Assembly (NCBI GenBank): GCA_934130165.1
Contig: CAKOXO010000003.1
Location: 92,675 to 156,674, forward strand
DNA length: 64,000 nucleotides
Origin: an uncultured Bacilli bacterium
GTDB taxonomy: Bacteria > Bacillota_I > Bacilli_A > RF39 > UBA660
Direction: 5' to 3'
Every line of letters begins with the position of its first letter. The stretch's first letter is position 1. Below the pieces are notes generated by a model. It did no database searches. It was not told the DNA's origin and saw only the letters and a list, made by a program, of their open reading frames with translations. The position numbers were made by a program, and so were the translations under genes. Positions 25,364 through 34,320 of the stretch are shown here, one piece after another.

Positions 25364-27453
25364 ATTACAAACTTATTATCTACATAATCTATTTCTAGAT
25401 TATCATTTGGATGTATTAGATTATTTATGATCATTTTAGCAAGTTCAGTTTCAACTATTCTACTAACTACTCTTTTTAATGGTCTTGCTCCATAGTTGAT
25501 GTCATATCCTTCATTAATTAAGTTAGTTCTAGCCTTTTCTGATATTCCTATATGAATATTTAAATTAATTAATCTTTGTTCTAGTTCATGTATTATTTTA
25601 TCAAGTATCATTGAAATAGATTTTTTATCAAGAGAATTAAATACTATAACCTCATCTATCCTATTAATAAACTCTGGTCTGAAATAGTTAGTTAATTCTT
25701 TTGTGACTAGTTCTTTTTTATTATCTAGGATATGCTCACTACCTATATTAGAAGTCATAATAATAATTGTATTTTTAAAGTCAACAGTACGTCCATTTGA
25801 ATCAGTAACTCGACCATCATCAAGTATTTGTAATAATAAATTCAAAACTTCAGGATGAGCTTTTTCCACCTCATCAAATAAAACTATACTATATGGATTT
25901 CTTCTAACTGCTTCAGTTAATTGTCCTCCTTCTTCATATCCAACATAACCTGGTGGAGATCCAATTAAACGAGAAACACTAAATTTTTCCATATATTCAC
26001 TCATATCAATTCTTATCATATGACGACTATCATCAAACAATTCATAAGCTAGAGTTCTAGCAACTTCTGTTTTTCCTACACCGGTAGGTCCTAAAAATAG
26101 AAATGAACCAATAGGTCTATTAGGATCTTTTATTCCACTACGACTTTTTATAATAGCATCGCTTACTAGTTTAATTGCTTCATCTTGACCCATAACTCTT
26201 TTTTTCATATTATCTTCCAAGTGAATCAATTTTTCTTTTTCACTACTCATTAATTTAGTTATAGGAATATTAGTCCATTTAGAGATAATTTTAGCTATAT
26301 CATCACCAGTTACTACATCACTAAGTAATTTATTTTTACTCGTTTTTCTCAAATCTTCTAATTCTTTTTCTAGTTTTGGAATAGTTCCATGACGTAATAT
26401 TGCAGCATTTTCTAGATCATATTCATTTTCAGCTTTATCTAAATCAAATTTTGCTTTTTCTAATTTTTCTTGAACAGTTTTTATATCTTTATTAACATTT
26501 TTTTCTCTATTCCAATTAGTAGTTAATTCTTTTTCTTTTTCTTTTAATTTGATTAGATTTGCATCTATTTCATCACGTCTTTTTTTAGAAAGTTCATCTT
26601 TTTCTTTTTTAATAGCTTCCCTCTCTATTTGGAGTCTCATTATTTTTCTTGTTAATTTATCTAGTTCAATAGGAACTGAATCCATTTGTACTCTAATTGT
26701 TGCACAAGCTTCATCTACTAAGTCAATTGCTTTATCAGGTAGATATCTATCTGTTATATATCTATTAGATAATGTAGCTGCTTCTATTAAAGCTTTATCC
26801 TTTATAGTAACTCCGTGATGAATTTCAAATCTTTCTTTTAATCCACGAAGGATTGTAATAGTATCTTCAACTGTTGGTTCTGATACTTTGATCTTTTGGA
26901 AACGTCTTTCAAGAGCTCCATCTTTTTCTATATATTTACGATACTCATTTAAAGTGGTTGCACCAATTAAATGAATTTCACCTCTTGCAAGCATTGGCTT
27001 TAATATATTAGAAACATCCATAGCTCCTTCGCCACCAGTTCCTACGATAGTGTGAATTTCATCAATAAACATGATGATATTTCCTTCACTCTTTTTAACT
27101 TCATTTAAAACTTTTTTTAATCTTTCCTCAAATTCCCCACGAAATTTAGCACCGGCAATTAAAGCAGCTAAGTCTAATTCCCATACAGTTTTATCTTTTA
27201 GGCTAGTTGGGACATCTCCTTTTATTATTCTTAATGCTAAACCTTCGACTATAGCAGTTTTTCCAACACCAGCCTCACCAATTAAAACTGGGTTATTTTT
27301 TGTTTTTCTTGATAAAATTCTAGTAATACTACGTATTTCTTCATCTCTACCTATTACAGGATCAATCTTACCGTTAGATACTTCCTTTGTAATATCACGA
27401 CCATATTTTTCTAAGACATTCTCATTTTCTGTTTCATTGTTATATCCATACAT
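25351..27453 (-). CDS. clpB: ATP-dependent disaggregase ClpB, form lacking the Clp N-domain
   Basis: Hexameric AAA+ disaggregase that, with DnaK, pulls proteins from aggregates. Two AAA+ modules are present: NBD1 with [13 protein letters not shown] and [13 protein letters not shown], a coiled-coil middle domain (about 240-390), and NBD2 with [14 protein letters not shown] and [14 protein letters not shown]. At 700 aa it is short of the usual ~860 because the ~150-residue N-terminal substrate domain is absent; short ClpB is also known in mycoplasmas. The middle domain favours ClpB over ClpC. The start is ATG 27453 (GGGGTGATAAT before it); an ATG at 27468 overlaps that site. A CIRCE element and a consensus promoter lie upstream, so heat-shock control by HrcA is expected. 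Confidence 0.9.
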   Translation of the reverse strand: MYGYNNETENENVLEKYGRDITKEVSNGKIDPVIGRDEEIRSITRILSRKTKNNPVLIGEAGVGKTAIVEGLALRIIKGDVPTSLKDKTVWELDLAALIAGAKFRGEFEERLKKVLNEVKKSEGNIIMFIDEIHTIVGTGGEGAMDVSNILKPMLARGEIHLIGATTLNEYRKYIEKDGALERRFQKIKVSEPTVEDTITILRGLKERFEIHHGVTIKDKALIEAATLSNRYITDRYLPDKAIDLVDEACATIRVQMDSVPIELDKLTRKIMRLQIEREAIKKEKDELSKKRRDEIDANLIKLKEKEKELTTNWNREKNVNKDIKTVQEKLEKAKFDLDKAENEYDLENAAILRHGTIPKLEKELEDLRKTSKNKLLSDVVTGDDIAKIISKWTNIPITKLMSSEKEKLIHLEDNMKKRVMGQDEAIKLVSDAIIKSRSGIKDPNRPIGSFLFLGPTGVGKTEVARTLAYELFDDSRHMIRIDMSEYMEKFSVSRLIGSPPGYVGYEEGGQLTEAVRRNPYSIVLFDEVEKAHPEVLNLLLQILDDGRVTDSNGRTVDFKNTIIIMTSNIGSEHILDNKKELVTKELTNYFRPEFINRIDEVIVFNSLDKKSISMILDKIIHELEQRLINLNIHIGISEKARTNLINEGYDINYGARPLKRVVSRIVETELAKMIINNLIHPNDNLEIDYVDNKFVIKRV

Positions 27454-27473
27454 ATTATCACCCCTCATATTAC

Positions 27474-27501
27474 ATTATACTCATTATTTAGCACTTGTCA
27501 A
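27474..27501 (-). promoter_or_regulatory. Promoter of clpB
   Basis: On the - strand: TTGACA (27496-27501), 16-bp spacer, TATAAT (27474-27479). Both hexamers match the consensus exactly. The promoter overlaps the CIRCE operator. Confidence 0.85.
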
Positions 27502-27514
27502 TATAGAGTGCTAA
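27488..27514. promoter_or_regulatory. CIRCE operator (HrcA binding site)
   Basis: TTAGCACTT-N9-GAGTGCTAA: nine-base arms with a nine-base spacer, one mismatch from the CIRCE consensus TTAGCACTC-N9-GAGTGCTAA. It covers the clpB -35 and spacer, so bound HrcA would block RNA polymerase. Confidence 0.92.
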
Positions 27515-27520
27515 ATAAAT

Positions 27521-27551
27521 AAAAAAAAGAAAAAGAAGAATATTTATATTC
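27521..27551 (-). terminator. Probable terminator of the trxA-trxB operon
   Basis: On the - strand a short GAATA/TATTC stem (27538-27551) is followed by TTCTTTTTCTTTTTTTT. The stem is weak but the T-run is long. Confidence 0.55.
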
Positions 27552-27557
27552 CGGATA

Positions 27558-28457
27558 CTACTTCTTATTAATATATTTAATAGCTTCTATTGCAGCAATA
27601 GCTCCATCTGATGCCGCTGTCACTAATTGTCTTAACTTCTTTTTTCTAATATCTCCAGCTGCGTATATACCATCTATATTAGTATGACAATCTTCATCAG
27701 TTATAATGTAACCATTTTCAGTAACATTTAATAAATCATTAAAAATATTCCCACTTGGAATCTTTCCAATAGCAACAAAAAGTCCATCAATTATAATATT
27801 TGTAATTTTTTCTGTATCTTTATTAATAATATCTACACTATTTAAGGATTCATCACCATTAAGTTTTTCTATATTAGAATTATAAATTATTTCTACATTA
27901 GATAATTCCTTTACCTTTTCAGTTAAATTTACATCTTTTCTTAATTCTTTTCTTCTATAAACTAAATATACTTTTTTACAGATATTTGATAAGTATATAA
28001 CATCTTCTATAGCAGTGTTACCACCACCCACAACCATAACGTCTTTATCCTTATAAAATGAGCCATCACATGTTGCACAATAGCTTATTCCCTTTCCTAT
28101 AAATTTATCTTCATTTTCTAGATTTAACTTTCTTGGAGCTAGTCCTGTTGAAATAATAATGCTTTTAGCTTCATAAGTTTCATTCTTAGTTATTACTTTT
28201 TTATTTTTTGTTATCTCTAATACTTCTTCATATTTTATTACACCACCAAGATTTTTTACTTGATTATAAATATTAGTCATTAAATCAAAACCTGATATTT
28301 CTAAAAAGCCTGGATAATTATTAATTATATTAGAATTTATTATTTGTCCACCATAAGTTTGACTTTCTAAAATTAGAACTTTTCTTTTATTATTTAACGC
28401 ATAAATTGCACTTGTTAATCCAGCTATACCTGAGCCTATTATGATAATATCATACAT
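27558..28457 (-). CDS. trxB: Thioredoxin reductase
   Basis: FAD/NADPH flavoprotein of 299 aa that reduces thioredoxin. FAD site GSGIAGLTSAIYA (8-20), redox pair Cys127-Ala-Thr-Cys130 (SYCATCDGSF), NADPH site VVGGGNTAIED and a C-terminal FAD contact AAGDIRKKKLRQL. The length is normal for the low-molecular-weight class. Its start shares a base with the trxA stop (TAATG), so both are one operon. The reduced thioredoxin should also feed the CcdA-type carrier encoded at 15283-16503; this last link is inference. Confidence 0.92.
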   Translation of the reverse strand: MYDIIIIGSGIAGLTSAIYALNNKRKVLILESQTYGGQIINSNIINNYPGFLEISGFDLMTNIYNQVKNLGGVIKYEEVLEITKNKKVITKNETYEAKSIIISTGLAPRKLNLENEDKFIGKGISYCATCDGSFYKDKDVMVVGGGNTAIEDVIYLSNICKKVYLVYRRKELRKDVNLTEKVKELSNVEIIYNSNIEKLNGDESLNSVDIINKDTEKITNIIIDGLFVAIGKIPSGNIFNDLLNVTENGYIITDEDCHTNIDGIYAAGDIRKKKLRQLVTAASDGAIAAIEAIKYINKK

Positions 28458-28768
28458 TATTTTTCTAAAAACTCCTTTACATCTTCTAGACTATGAAATC
28501 CTAAAGTTTTATTTTTTTCTACTCCTTCAGAAAAAGTAATAAGTGTAGGTATAGACATAACTTTATACTCTCTTGCAATATTAGGACAATTATCTACATT
28601 AACTTTAAAAAAGTCATAATCTGTAACCTCATCTGCTACCTGTTCTATAATAGGTGATAACATTCTACATGGCCCACACCAATCAGCATAAAAGTCTATT
28701 AAAACTTTATTTTTATTATTTAATACTTTTTCTTCAAATTCATCTTCTTTTAATTCTAAAATCTTCAT
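28457..28768 (-). CDS. trxA: Thioredoxin
   Basis: Standard 103-aa cytoplasmic thioredoxin with Cys31-Gly-Pro-Cys34 in FYADWCGPCRMLSP and the cis-proline loop SIPTLITF. Start ATG with AAAGGAGCTGATAAT before it. First gene of the trxA-trxB operon; an extended -10 (TGATATAAT) lies about 20 bases upstream on the - strand. Confidence 0.93.
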   Translation of the reverse strand: MKILELKEDEFEEKVLNNKNKVLIDFYADWCGPCRMLSPIIEQVADEVTDYDFFKVNVDNCPNIAREYKVMSIPTLITFSEGVEKNKTLGFHSLEDVKEFLEK

Positions 28769-28857
28769 ATTATCAGCTCCTTTTTTTCTAATTATATCAT
28801 AATATAATTAAAAATATTTAATTCTACAAAAAAAGTCAAATTTTTTTCAATTTTTTG

Positions 28858-28886
28858 TTGACAAAATAAACACTTTCGGTTAGTAT
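28858..28886 (+). promoter_or_regulatory. Promoter of the + strand small RNA
   Basis: TTGACA (28858-28863), 17-bp spacer, TAGTAT (28881-28886) on the + strand. Transcription would start near 28892, just at the first hairpin. No + strand gene follows. Confidence 0.75.
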
Positions 28887-28891
28887 AGTAA

Positions 28892-28998
28892 GCACCAATT
28901 CGGTATTAGGCGAATTGGTCGCTAGTATCACACTAGCCAACCCCTTTTTATTCTTTTTGGAGACTGCCCTCAGGGGGTGCAGTCTCTTATTTTTTTTA
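28892..28998 (+). ncRNA. Predicted structured small RNA of about 105 nt, unassigned
   Basis: Between trxA and PFOR, with its own promoter and terminator. Three hairpins follow in order: ACCAATTCG/CGAATTGGT (28894-28919, 9 bp), GCTAGT/ACTAGC (28921-28937) and GAGACTGC/GCAGTCTC (28960-28986), the last followed by TTATTTTTTTT as a terminator. ACCCC (28940-28944) in the linker can pair with GGGGT (28974-28978) in the third loop, suggesting a pseudoknot. No start codon with a ribosome site is visible inside. The T-run and promoter polarity argue for the + strand. I do not recognise it as 6S, SRP, tmRNA, RNase P or a known riboswitch; it could be a regulatory RNA. Confidence 0.65.
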
Positions 28999-29006
28999 TT
29001 AAAATA

Positions 29007-29042
29007 AAATATAGCTAACGATTTGTTAACTATATTTTTTTG
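29007..29042. terminator. Bidirectional terminator after the PFOR gene
   Basis: AAATATAGCTAAC (29007-29019) pairs with GTTAACTATATTT (29025-29037) with one mismatch; T-runs follow in both directions. It ends PFOR on the - strand and backs up the RNA terminator on the + strand. Confidence 0.75.
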
Positions 29043-29044
29043 TT

Positions 29045-32000
29045 TTATTTATTATTTTCTAAAGATTTATAGTATTTATATCTTTCTTCTGCATTTTTCT
29101 TATTTCTTTCTAATAAATCCTTATAGTTTTTATTAATTTTCTTTAACGAACGATAACGATCTTCACCTGATATGAATTCATAATATTTATCAAAATCAGC
29201 TTTTGAATCGACCTTAAATTCTTTAGTTTCTGGATTATAATGGAATATTGGAAAATATCCTGATGATGTTGCATTTTTTTCTTCTTCAATACTATTTTTC
29301 ATTCCTTTTAATATTCCTTGGGCAATACATGGTGAATATGCAACTATAATAGATGGTCCATTATATGCTTCAGCCTCTTTTAATACTTTTACAGCCTGAT
29401 TTGGATTTGCCCCTAAAGAAATTGAGGCAACATATACATGGTCATAAGTTAGAGCTATCTTTAATAAATCTTTTTTAGAAGTATTTTTTCCATCACTTTC
29501 AAATTTTGCAACAGCACCTACTCTAGTTGATTTCGATGCTTGACCACCTGTATTTGAATATACTTCAGTATCAAGTACCAAAATATTTACATTCTCATTG
29601 TTTGCTAAGACATGATCTATACCATTATATCCAATATCATAGGCCCAACCATCTCCACCTACCATCCAGATAGATTGAGGCATAATAAAGTCTTTTAGAT
29701 TTAACAAGTCTTCTATTTTTGTATTATCAATAATACTTAATAGATTAGTAGCTGTTTCGGTATTTATATTATTACAGTAATCCTTGTATATTTGCTGCTC
29801 ACTCTTTTTAATATCTTTCATATTATTTTTTATAAGTGATGTTATTCTATCTTTCATTACTGTATCAGCTATTTTCATACCATATCCAAATTCTGCATTA
29901 TCTTCAAATAGTGAATTAGCCCATGGAACAGAATATGGAGAATTAGGAGCACTAGCACCATAAATAGAAGAACATCCTGTTGCATTAGCAATCATTAATC
30001 TATCACCAAATAATTGAGTTAATAGTTTTAGATATGGTGTTTCACCACATCCAGCACATGCTCCACTAAACTCAAATTTAGGAGTTCTAAATTGGCTACC
30101 CTTTACTGTATTAGTAGGAAAAACATCATTATGTTCTTTTACTTCTTCAAATAAATATTTAGTAATTTCTTCATATTCACTTATATTTAATTCACTTCTC
30201 ATTTTCATAGAAATGGCTTTTTCTCCTCTTTTACCAGGACAAATAAGTGCACATAAGCCACAACCAGTACAATGTTCTTCACTAACACCAATAGTAAGCT
30301 TTAAATTTTTATCTTTTATATTTGCATCTATTAGTCTATCTTGAACTGATTTAGGAGCATCCATAACTTCATTTTCATCAAGTAAGAATGGTCTAATTAC
30401 TGCATGCGGACAAACTAGTGAACATAAGTTACAAGATATGCATTTCTCACTATCATAGCAAGGTAGAACATCACTAATATTATTTTTTTCTAGTTTTGTT
30501 GTTGCCTTAGCAAAAGTTCCATCTGGCATAGTTAAGAAGGCACTAACAGGTAGATTATTTCCTTCTAATGAATTAATAATTTCAAAAGTTGTTTTTCTTT
30601 TTTCTATTTCATCATCATAATCAACATCTGGAATTTTTACTTTTTCTAATTTATTAATGCATTCTTCTATTACTTTAATATTTTTCTCAACAATATTTCC
30701 TGATTTATTTTTAAATCTAATACTAATACTTTCTTTTATAACGTTTTTGGCAAAGTTAAAGTCAATAACATGACCAAGCTTAAATATTAATGTTTCCATA
30801 ATAGTACTTATCTTTCCAGGAAGACCTGCCTCTTCTGCTATACGACTAGCATCTATAATATAGAAATTAATATTTCTACTTTGTAATATTTTTTTATCAT
30901 GTACACTCATACTAGCTAGAACTTCATCTGCCGTTTTACTAGTATTTAATAAGAATATTCCTCTAGATTTAATCTTATCTAGCATACGAATTTTTTGTAG
31001 ATAACTTTCTTTTGTACATACAATTAAAGATGACTTTTCAACATAGTAAGTTGATCTAATAGGTTTTTTAGAAAATCTTAAATGACATACAGTATAACCA
31101 CCTGATTTTTTAGAATCATATTGAAAATATCCTTGAACATAAGCTCTTGTATTAGCACCTGTTATTTTCATCAAATCTTTCGATGCTGATACCATTCCAT
31201 CTGAACCATATCCATAAACTAGGAATTCAACATTTGATGTTGGTAGTTTAAAGTCTTTATCATAATTAATAGATAAATTAGTAACATCATCTTCTATACC
31301 AACTGTAAAATTAGAATGTGCTTCTCTACTATCTAGAAAATCAAATACACCCTTGATCATAGCAGGAGTAGTATTTTTAGAAGATAATCCATATCTACCA
31401 CCAATTACTTTAACTTTGCTTTCAGCTTCTGTCAAAACTTTTAAAACATCTAAATAAAGTGGTTCACCACTACTACCAGCTTCTTTAGTTCTATCTAAAA
31501 CTGCTATTTTTTTAACTGATTTAGGTAGTTTTTTCAAGAAATATTTAGTAGAAAATGGTCTATATAAATGAACTTCCATTAATCCTACATTCTGATTTTT
31601 TTCCTCTACTAAATAATCAATAGTCTCTTTTATAGTTTCACAAACCGATCCCATAGCTACTATCACTTTAGTAGCATTTTTACTACCATAATAATTAAAT
31701 GGAGCATAACTTCTTCCAGTTATTTTATTAACTTCTTCCATATATTTATTAACTATATCAGGAAGTTTATCATAATATTCATTTCTAACTTCTGTTGCTT
31801 GGAAATAAATATCTTCGTTTTGATTTGTTCCTCTAGTTACTGGATGATTTGGGTTTAGCGCTCTATTTCTAAATTCATTTAGAGCTTTTTTATCTATTAA
31901 TTCTTTTACTTTATCAGTATCAATAACATCTACTTTTTGTAATTCATGTGACGTTCTAAAACCATCAAAAAAATTTATAAATGGAACTTTTCCTTTTATT

Positions 32001-32470
32001 GTAGACAAGTAACTAACATTAGTTAAGTCCATCACATCCTGAACAGATGATGATGAAAGTATTGCAAAACCAGTTGCTCTAGTTGCATAAATATCTTGAT
32101 GGTCACCGAATATTGATAAGGCATGTGTTGCAAGACTTCTTGCTGCTACATTTATAACACAAGGTAGCAATTCACCAGCTATCTTATACATATTAGGTAT
32201 CATTAAAAGTAGACCCTGACTAGCTGTATAAGTTGATGTTAAGCAACCTGCTTGAAGTGAACCATGTACCATTCCAGCAGCACCTGCTTCACTTTCCATT
32301 TCTACTACCTTAACTGGAGTATCAAAATAGTTTTTCTTGCCTTCTTTGGCCCATCTATCAGTATATTCTGCCATTGGTGATGCTGGTGTAATTGGATAAA
32401 TTCCAGCAACTTCTGTAAAGTTATATGCAGAGTAACTACAAGCTTCATTACCATCCATTATTTTTTTCAT
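29045..32470 (-). CDS. nifJ: Pyruvate:ferredoxin (flavodoxin) oxidoreductase
   Basis: Homodimeric, oxygen-sensitive enzyme that converts pyruvate and CoA to acetyl-CoA, CO2 and reduced ferredoxin or flavodoxin. The 1141 residues give the full single-chain layout: domain I (TEVAGIYPITPASPMAEYTD), a ferredoxin-like insert with two 4Fe-4S motifs (CISCNLCSLVCPHAV and CTGCGLCALICPGK), a proximal cluster Cys pair (GACAGCGETPY; ATGCSSIYG) and the thiamine diphosphate site (GGDGWAYDIGYNG; DTEVYSNTGGQASKSTR). CAGGAGGGATAAT precedes the ATG. Monocistronic, with a promoter upstream and a strong hairpin downstream. It implies anaerobic pyruvate fermentation and could supply electrons for the radical-SAM and dehydratase activases in this window. 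Confidence 0.95.
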   Translation of the reverse strand: MKKIMDGNEACSYSAYNFTEVAGIYPITPASPMAEYTDRWAKEGKKNYFDTPVKVVEMESEAGAAGMVHGSLQAGCLTSTYTASQGLLLMIPNMYKIAGELLPCVINVAARSLATHALSIFGDHQDIYATRATGFAILSSSSVQDVMDLTNVSYLSTIKGKVPFINFFDGFRTSHELQKVDVIDTDKVKELIDKKALNEFRNRALNPNHPVTRGTNQNEDIYFQATEVRNEYYDKLPDIVNKYMEEVNKITGRSYAPFNYYGSKNATKVIVAMGSVCETIKETIDYLVEEKNQNVGLMEVHLYRPFSTKYFLKKLPKSVKKIAVLDRTKEAGSSGEPLYLDVLKVLTEAESKVKVIGGRYGLSSKNTTPAMIKGVFDFLDSREAHSNFTVGIEDDVTNLSINYDKDFKLPTSNVEFLVYGYGSDGMVSASKDLMKITGANTRAYVQGYFQYDSKKSGGYTVCHLRFSKKPIRSTYYVEKSSLIVCTKESYLQKIRMLDKIKSRGIFLLNTSKTADEVLASMSVHDKKILQSRNINFYIIDASRIAEEAGLPGKISTIMETLIFKLGHVIDFNFAKNVIKESISIRFKNKSGNIVEKNIKVIEECINKLEKVKIPDVDYDDEIEKRKTTFEIINSLEGNNLPVSAFLTMPDGTFAKATTKLEKNNISDVLPCYDSEKCISCNLCSLVCPHAVIRPFLLDENEVMDAPKSVQDRLIDANIKDKNLKLTIGVSEEHCTGCGLCALICPGKRGEKAISMKMRSELNISEYEEITKYLFEEVKEHNDVFPTNTVKGSQFRTPKFEFSGACAGCGETPYLKLLTQLFGDRLMIANATGCSSIYGASAPNSPYSVPWANSLFEDNAEFGYGMKIADTVMKDRITSLIKNNMKDIKKSEQQIYKDYCNNINTETATNLLSIIDNTKIEDLLNLKDFIMPQSIWMVGGDGWAYDIGYNGIDHVLANNENVNILVLDTEVYSNTGGQASKSTRVGAVAKFESDGKNTSKKDLLKIALTYDHVYVASISLGANPNQAVKVLKEAEAYNGPSIIVAYSPCIAQGILKGMKNSIEEEKNATSSGYFPIFHYNPETKEFKVDSKADFDKYYEFISGEDRYRSLKKINKNYKDLLERNKKNAEERYKYYKSLENNK

Positions 32471-32507
32471 ATATTATCCCTCCTGTAAGTTTACTACAAC
32501 TATTATA

Positions 32508-32535
32508 ATTATATACCAAAAACTAAAAAATTGAA
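32508..32535 (-). promoter_or_regulatory. Promoter of the PFOR gene
   Basis: On the - strand: TTCAAT (32530-32535), 16-bp spacer, TATAAT (32508-32513), followed by a second overlapping TATAAT-like stretch. Confidence 0.6.
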
Positions 32536-32551
32536 ATGTTTACTAATATAT

Positions 32552-32577
32552 AAAAAAACATAAATTATAAATTTATG
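32552..32577 (-). terminator. Intrinsic terminator of the phosphodiester glycosidase gene
   Basis: On the - strand CATAAAT-TTATA-ATTTATG followed by seven T, six bases after the stop codon. Confidence 0.75.
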
Positions 32578-32582
32578 CTTAA

Positions 32583-33668
32583 TTATTTAACTATCCAAAA
32601 TGTTGACATTGTTCTTAATCCATTAGTTCCAGCTGCAACTGGTGTGTTAATAATCTTATGATTAATTACAAGTTCTGTAGAACTACCACCATCTAAATTA
32701 GCCGCATTAACAGCACCATAGTTTTCCATAACTTCAGTTAAATCAGACATATCAGCTCCAATACTAGTAGCTAGTCTTCCATTTATTACAAGAAATAAAA
32801 CTATACCATCTTTTCTTTGACCAATGGCACTACGAGGAGCTATACCCCATCCACCATTGCCTTTTACAAATGCACTTTTTCCATTAATTATTAAAAATGG
32901 TCCAAATTCAATGGCATCTCTTAATCCCTTTTTCAAGGCCTGTTCCTTTGTCATCTTACCTAGTATCAGCTTATTATCTTTATCAAATCCAATAAAGCCT
33001 CCACCCATACTAGCATCATCATAATCGCTTACTATTTTTCCATTTTTAATTACTGTTCCATGTGGTAATGCACCATTACTATTCCAATCAGGATCATAAA
33101 AACCACCAGCATTCATTGCAATTATTGCATCATTATCTTTAGCAACTGTAGTTATTAATTGTCCAGTTTTACCTAAATGTTTTGATGTTGCTATTGATAT
33201 TCTAGATGGATCATATATTGCTACTAAGTAACCATTATATTTATCACCCTTTATATCAATAACCTTATATAAAGCATCCTTATCATGCTTTAATATTTGT
33301 TCATCATATTTATTCTTATAAGTAGTACTATCTCCATATCTAGTAAATTTTATTAAATTAGGATTACTAATTCCACTTGGTTCTATTATTTGGTTTTTAG
33401 CAAGAACTTTTTGAATTGTTTCATCACTATATAAAGATGTGGCTAAATATCTATGATTCATAGTGGTCATAGCTGTAGTAATCCAAAGATTTCTAAAACC
33501 ACCCCATGGTCCATAAAATAGAAATAATGCTACTAAAAGGAATCCACCAATACTACTACCTGTTATTATGGCTATCTTTTTTTTCTTCCTTTTCTTATCT
33601 TTACTAACTACATCACTCGAATCAGAATTATCCAAGGTTAATAATTCAATTATTTCTTTATCTTTCAT
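32583..33668 (-). CDS. Membrane-anchored phosphodiester glycosidase family protein (NAGPA domain)
   Basis: About 361 aa: a cytoplasmic basic N-terminus, one membrane helix (about 32-52) and an outer domain. The NAGPA/DUF2233 pattern is clear: MNAGGFYDPDW, LPHGTVIKNGK, FGPFLIINGKS, APRSAIGQRKDG and NAANLDGGSSTELV, whose Asp-Gly-Gly-Ser-Ser block is the conserved core. Bacterial relatives occur with exopolysaccharide and wall-glycan genes and are thought to cleave sugar phosphodiesters. The start is ATG 33668, just after the stop of the upstream gene (TAAtATG); the longer ATG at 33698 overlaps that gene by 29 bases and has no site. With the polysaccharide region close by, a role in wall glycan editing is plausible. 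Confidence 0.82.
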   Translation of the reverse strand: MKDKEIIELLTLDNSDSSDVVSKDKKRKKKKIAIITGSSIGGFLLVALFLFYGPWGGFRNLWITTAMTTMNHRYLATSLYSDETIQKVLAKNQIIEPSGISNPNLIKFTRYGDSTTYKNKYDEQILKHDKDALYKVIDIKGDKYNGYLVAIYDPSRISIATSKHLGKTGQLITTVAKDNDAIIAMNAGGFYDPDWNSNGALPHGTVIKNGKIVSDYDDASMGGGFIGFDKDNKLILGKMTKEQALKKGLRDAIEFGPFLIINGKSAFVKGNGGWGIAPRSAIGQRKDGIVLFLVINGRLATSIGADMSDLTEVMENYGAVNAANLDGGSSTELVINHKIINTPVAAGTNGLRTMSTFWIVK

Positions 33669-33669
33669 A

Positions 33670-34248
33670 TTATTTATCTTCCTTACCTGAATATTCACCG
33701 TCTTTGTTATAATCTATATATGTTTTCTTAGTTTTATATCCCTCTAATTTTTTACTAGTAGTATTTTGTTGTTCATCAAGCCAGTTATTATATTTTTTTA
33801 CATTATTATTATACATATTAATATCATCAACAAATGTATTTATTAATTGTTCATATCCTAAATTAAAGGCATTACATTTACTATTAGCATCACTTGATGA
33901 ATAATAAATTCCAACCTCACAATACCCTTTTAAATTTGCATAGTTTTTACTTATATCAGTTACAGTTTTTTCATAATTATATAGTGCTTTTTTATATTCG
34001 TTTTCACTAGATTCAAAACTTTCATAGTATACTGTATCTAAAATATTTTTATGAAGTTCATCTCTAGTTTTATTTACCTCTTCTATATCTTTTTTAAACC
34101 CAGCATAATCTTTATTAATTTTAGAAATATTATTATTAAGTTGTTGTTGATCTTCTTTTATATTAGTAATAAACATAAGGGTAAGACCTATTACTATTGA
34201 TAATATTCCTAGCAAAACAAGAATTAGAATATGTTTCTTATTACTCAC
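33670..34248 (-). CDS. Membrane-anchored extracytoplasmic coiled-coil protein with an EF-hand-like loop
   Basis: About 192 aa: one N-terminal membrane helix (about 6-28, ILILVLLGILSIVIG), then an outer coiled coil (QQQLNNNISKINKDYAGFKK and NKTRDELHKNI), two Cys that could form a disulfide, and a C-terminal DYNKDGEYSGKED loop matching the DxNxDG calcium-binding pattern. GTG 34248 is preferred because AGGTG lies six bases before it; GTG 34257 overlaps the site. It is coupled to the NAGPA-type gene downstream and probably works with it at the membrane surface. No family recognised. Confidence 0.6.
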   Translation of the reverse strand: MSNKKHILILVLLGILSIVIGLTLMFITNIKEDQQQLNNNISKINKDYAGFKKDIEEVNKTRDELHKNILDTVYYESFESSENEYKKALYNYEKTVTDISKNYANLKGYCEVGIYYSSSDANSKCNAFNLGYEQLINTFVDDINMYNNNVKKYNNWLDEQQNTTSKKLEGYKTKKTYIDYNKDGEYSGKEDK

Positions 34249-34267
34249 TACTATCACCTACTATACA

Positions 34268-34296
34268 AATATAACAAATATATTACTTTTTGTAAA
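34268..34296 (-). promoter_or_regulatory. Promoter of the coiled-coil/NAGPA operon
   Basis: On the - strand: TTTACA (34291-34296), 17-bp spacer, TATATT (34268-34273), about 20 bases before the GTG start. Confidence 0.6.
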
Positions 34297-34298
34297 AT

Positions 34299-34320
34299 AA
34301 AAAAAAGCATTTTTAAATGC
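34299..34320 (-). terminator. Intrinsic terminator of the Alg14-Alg13-GT2 operon
   Basis: On the - strand GCATTT-AA-AAATGC followed by eight T; the left arm includes the last base of the TAG stop. Confidence 0.75.

Noticed and set aside
28891..28998. Riboswitch or leader of a - strand gene
   Set aside because: The nearest - strand gene (trxA) starts 120 bases away with its own -10, and the promoter and T-run polarity fit + strand transcription; no + strand gene follows to be regulated in cis.
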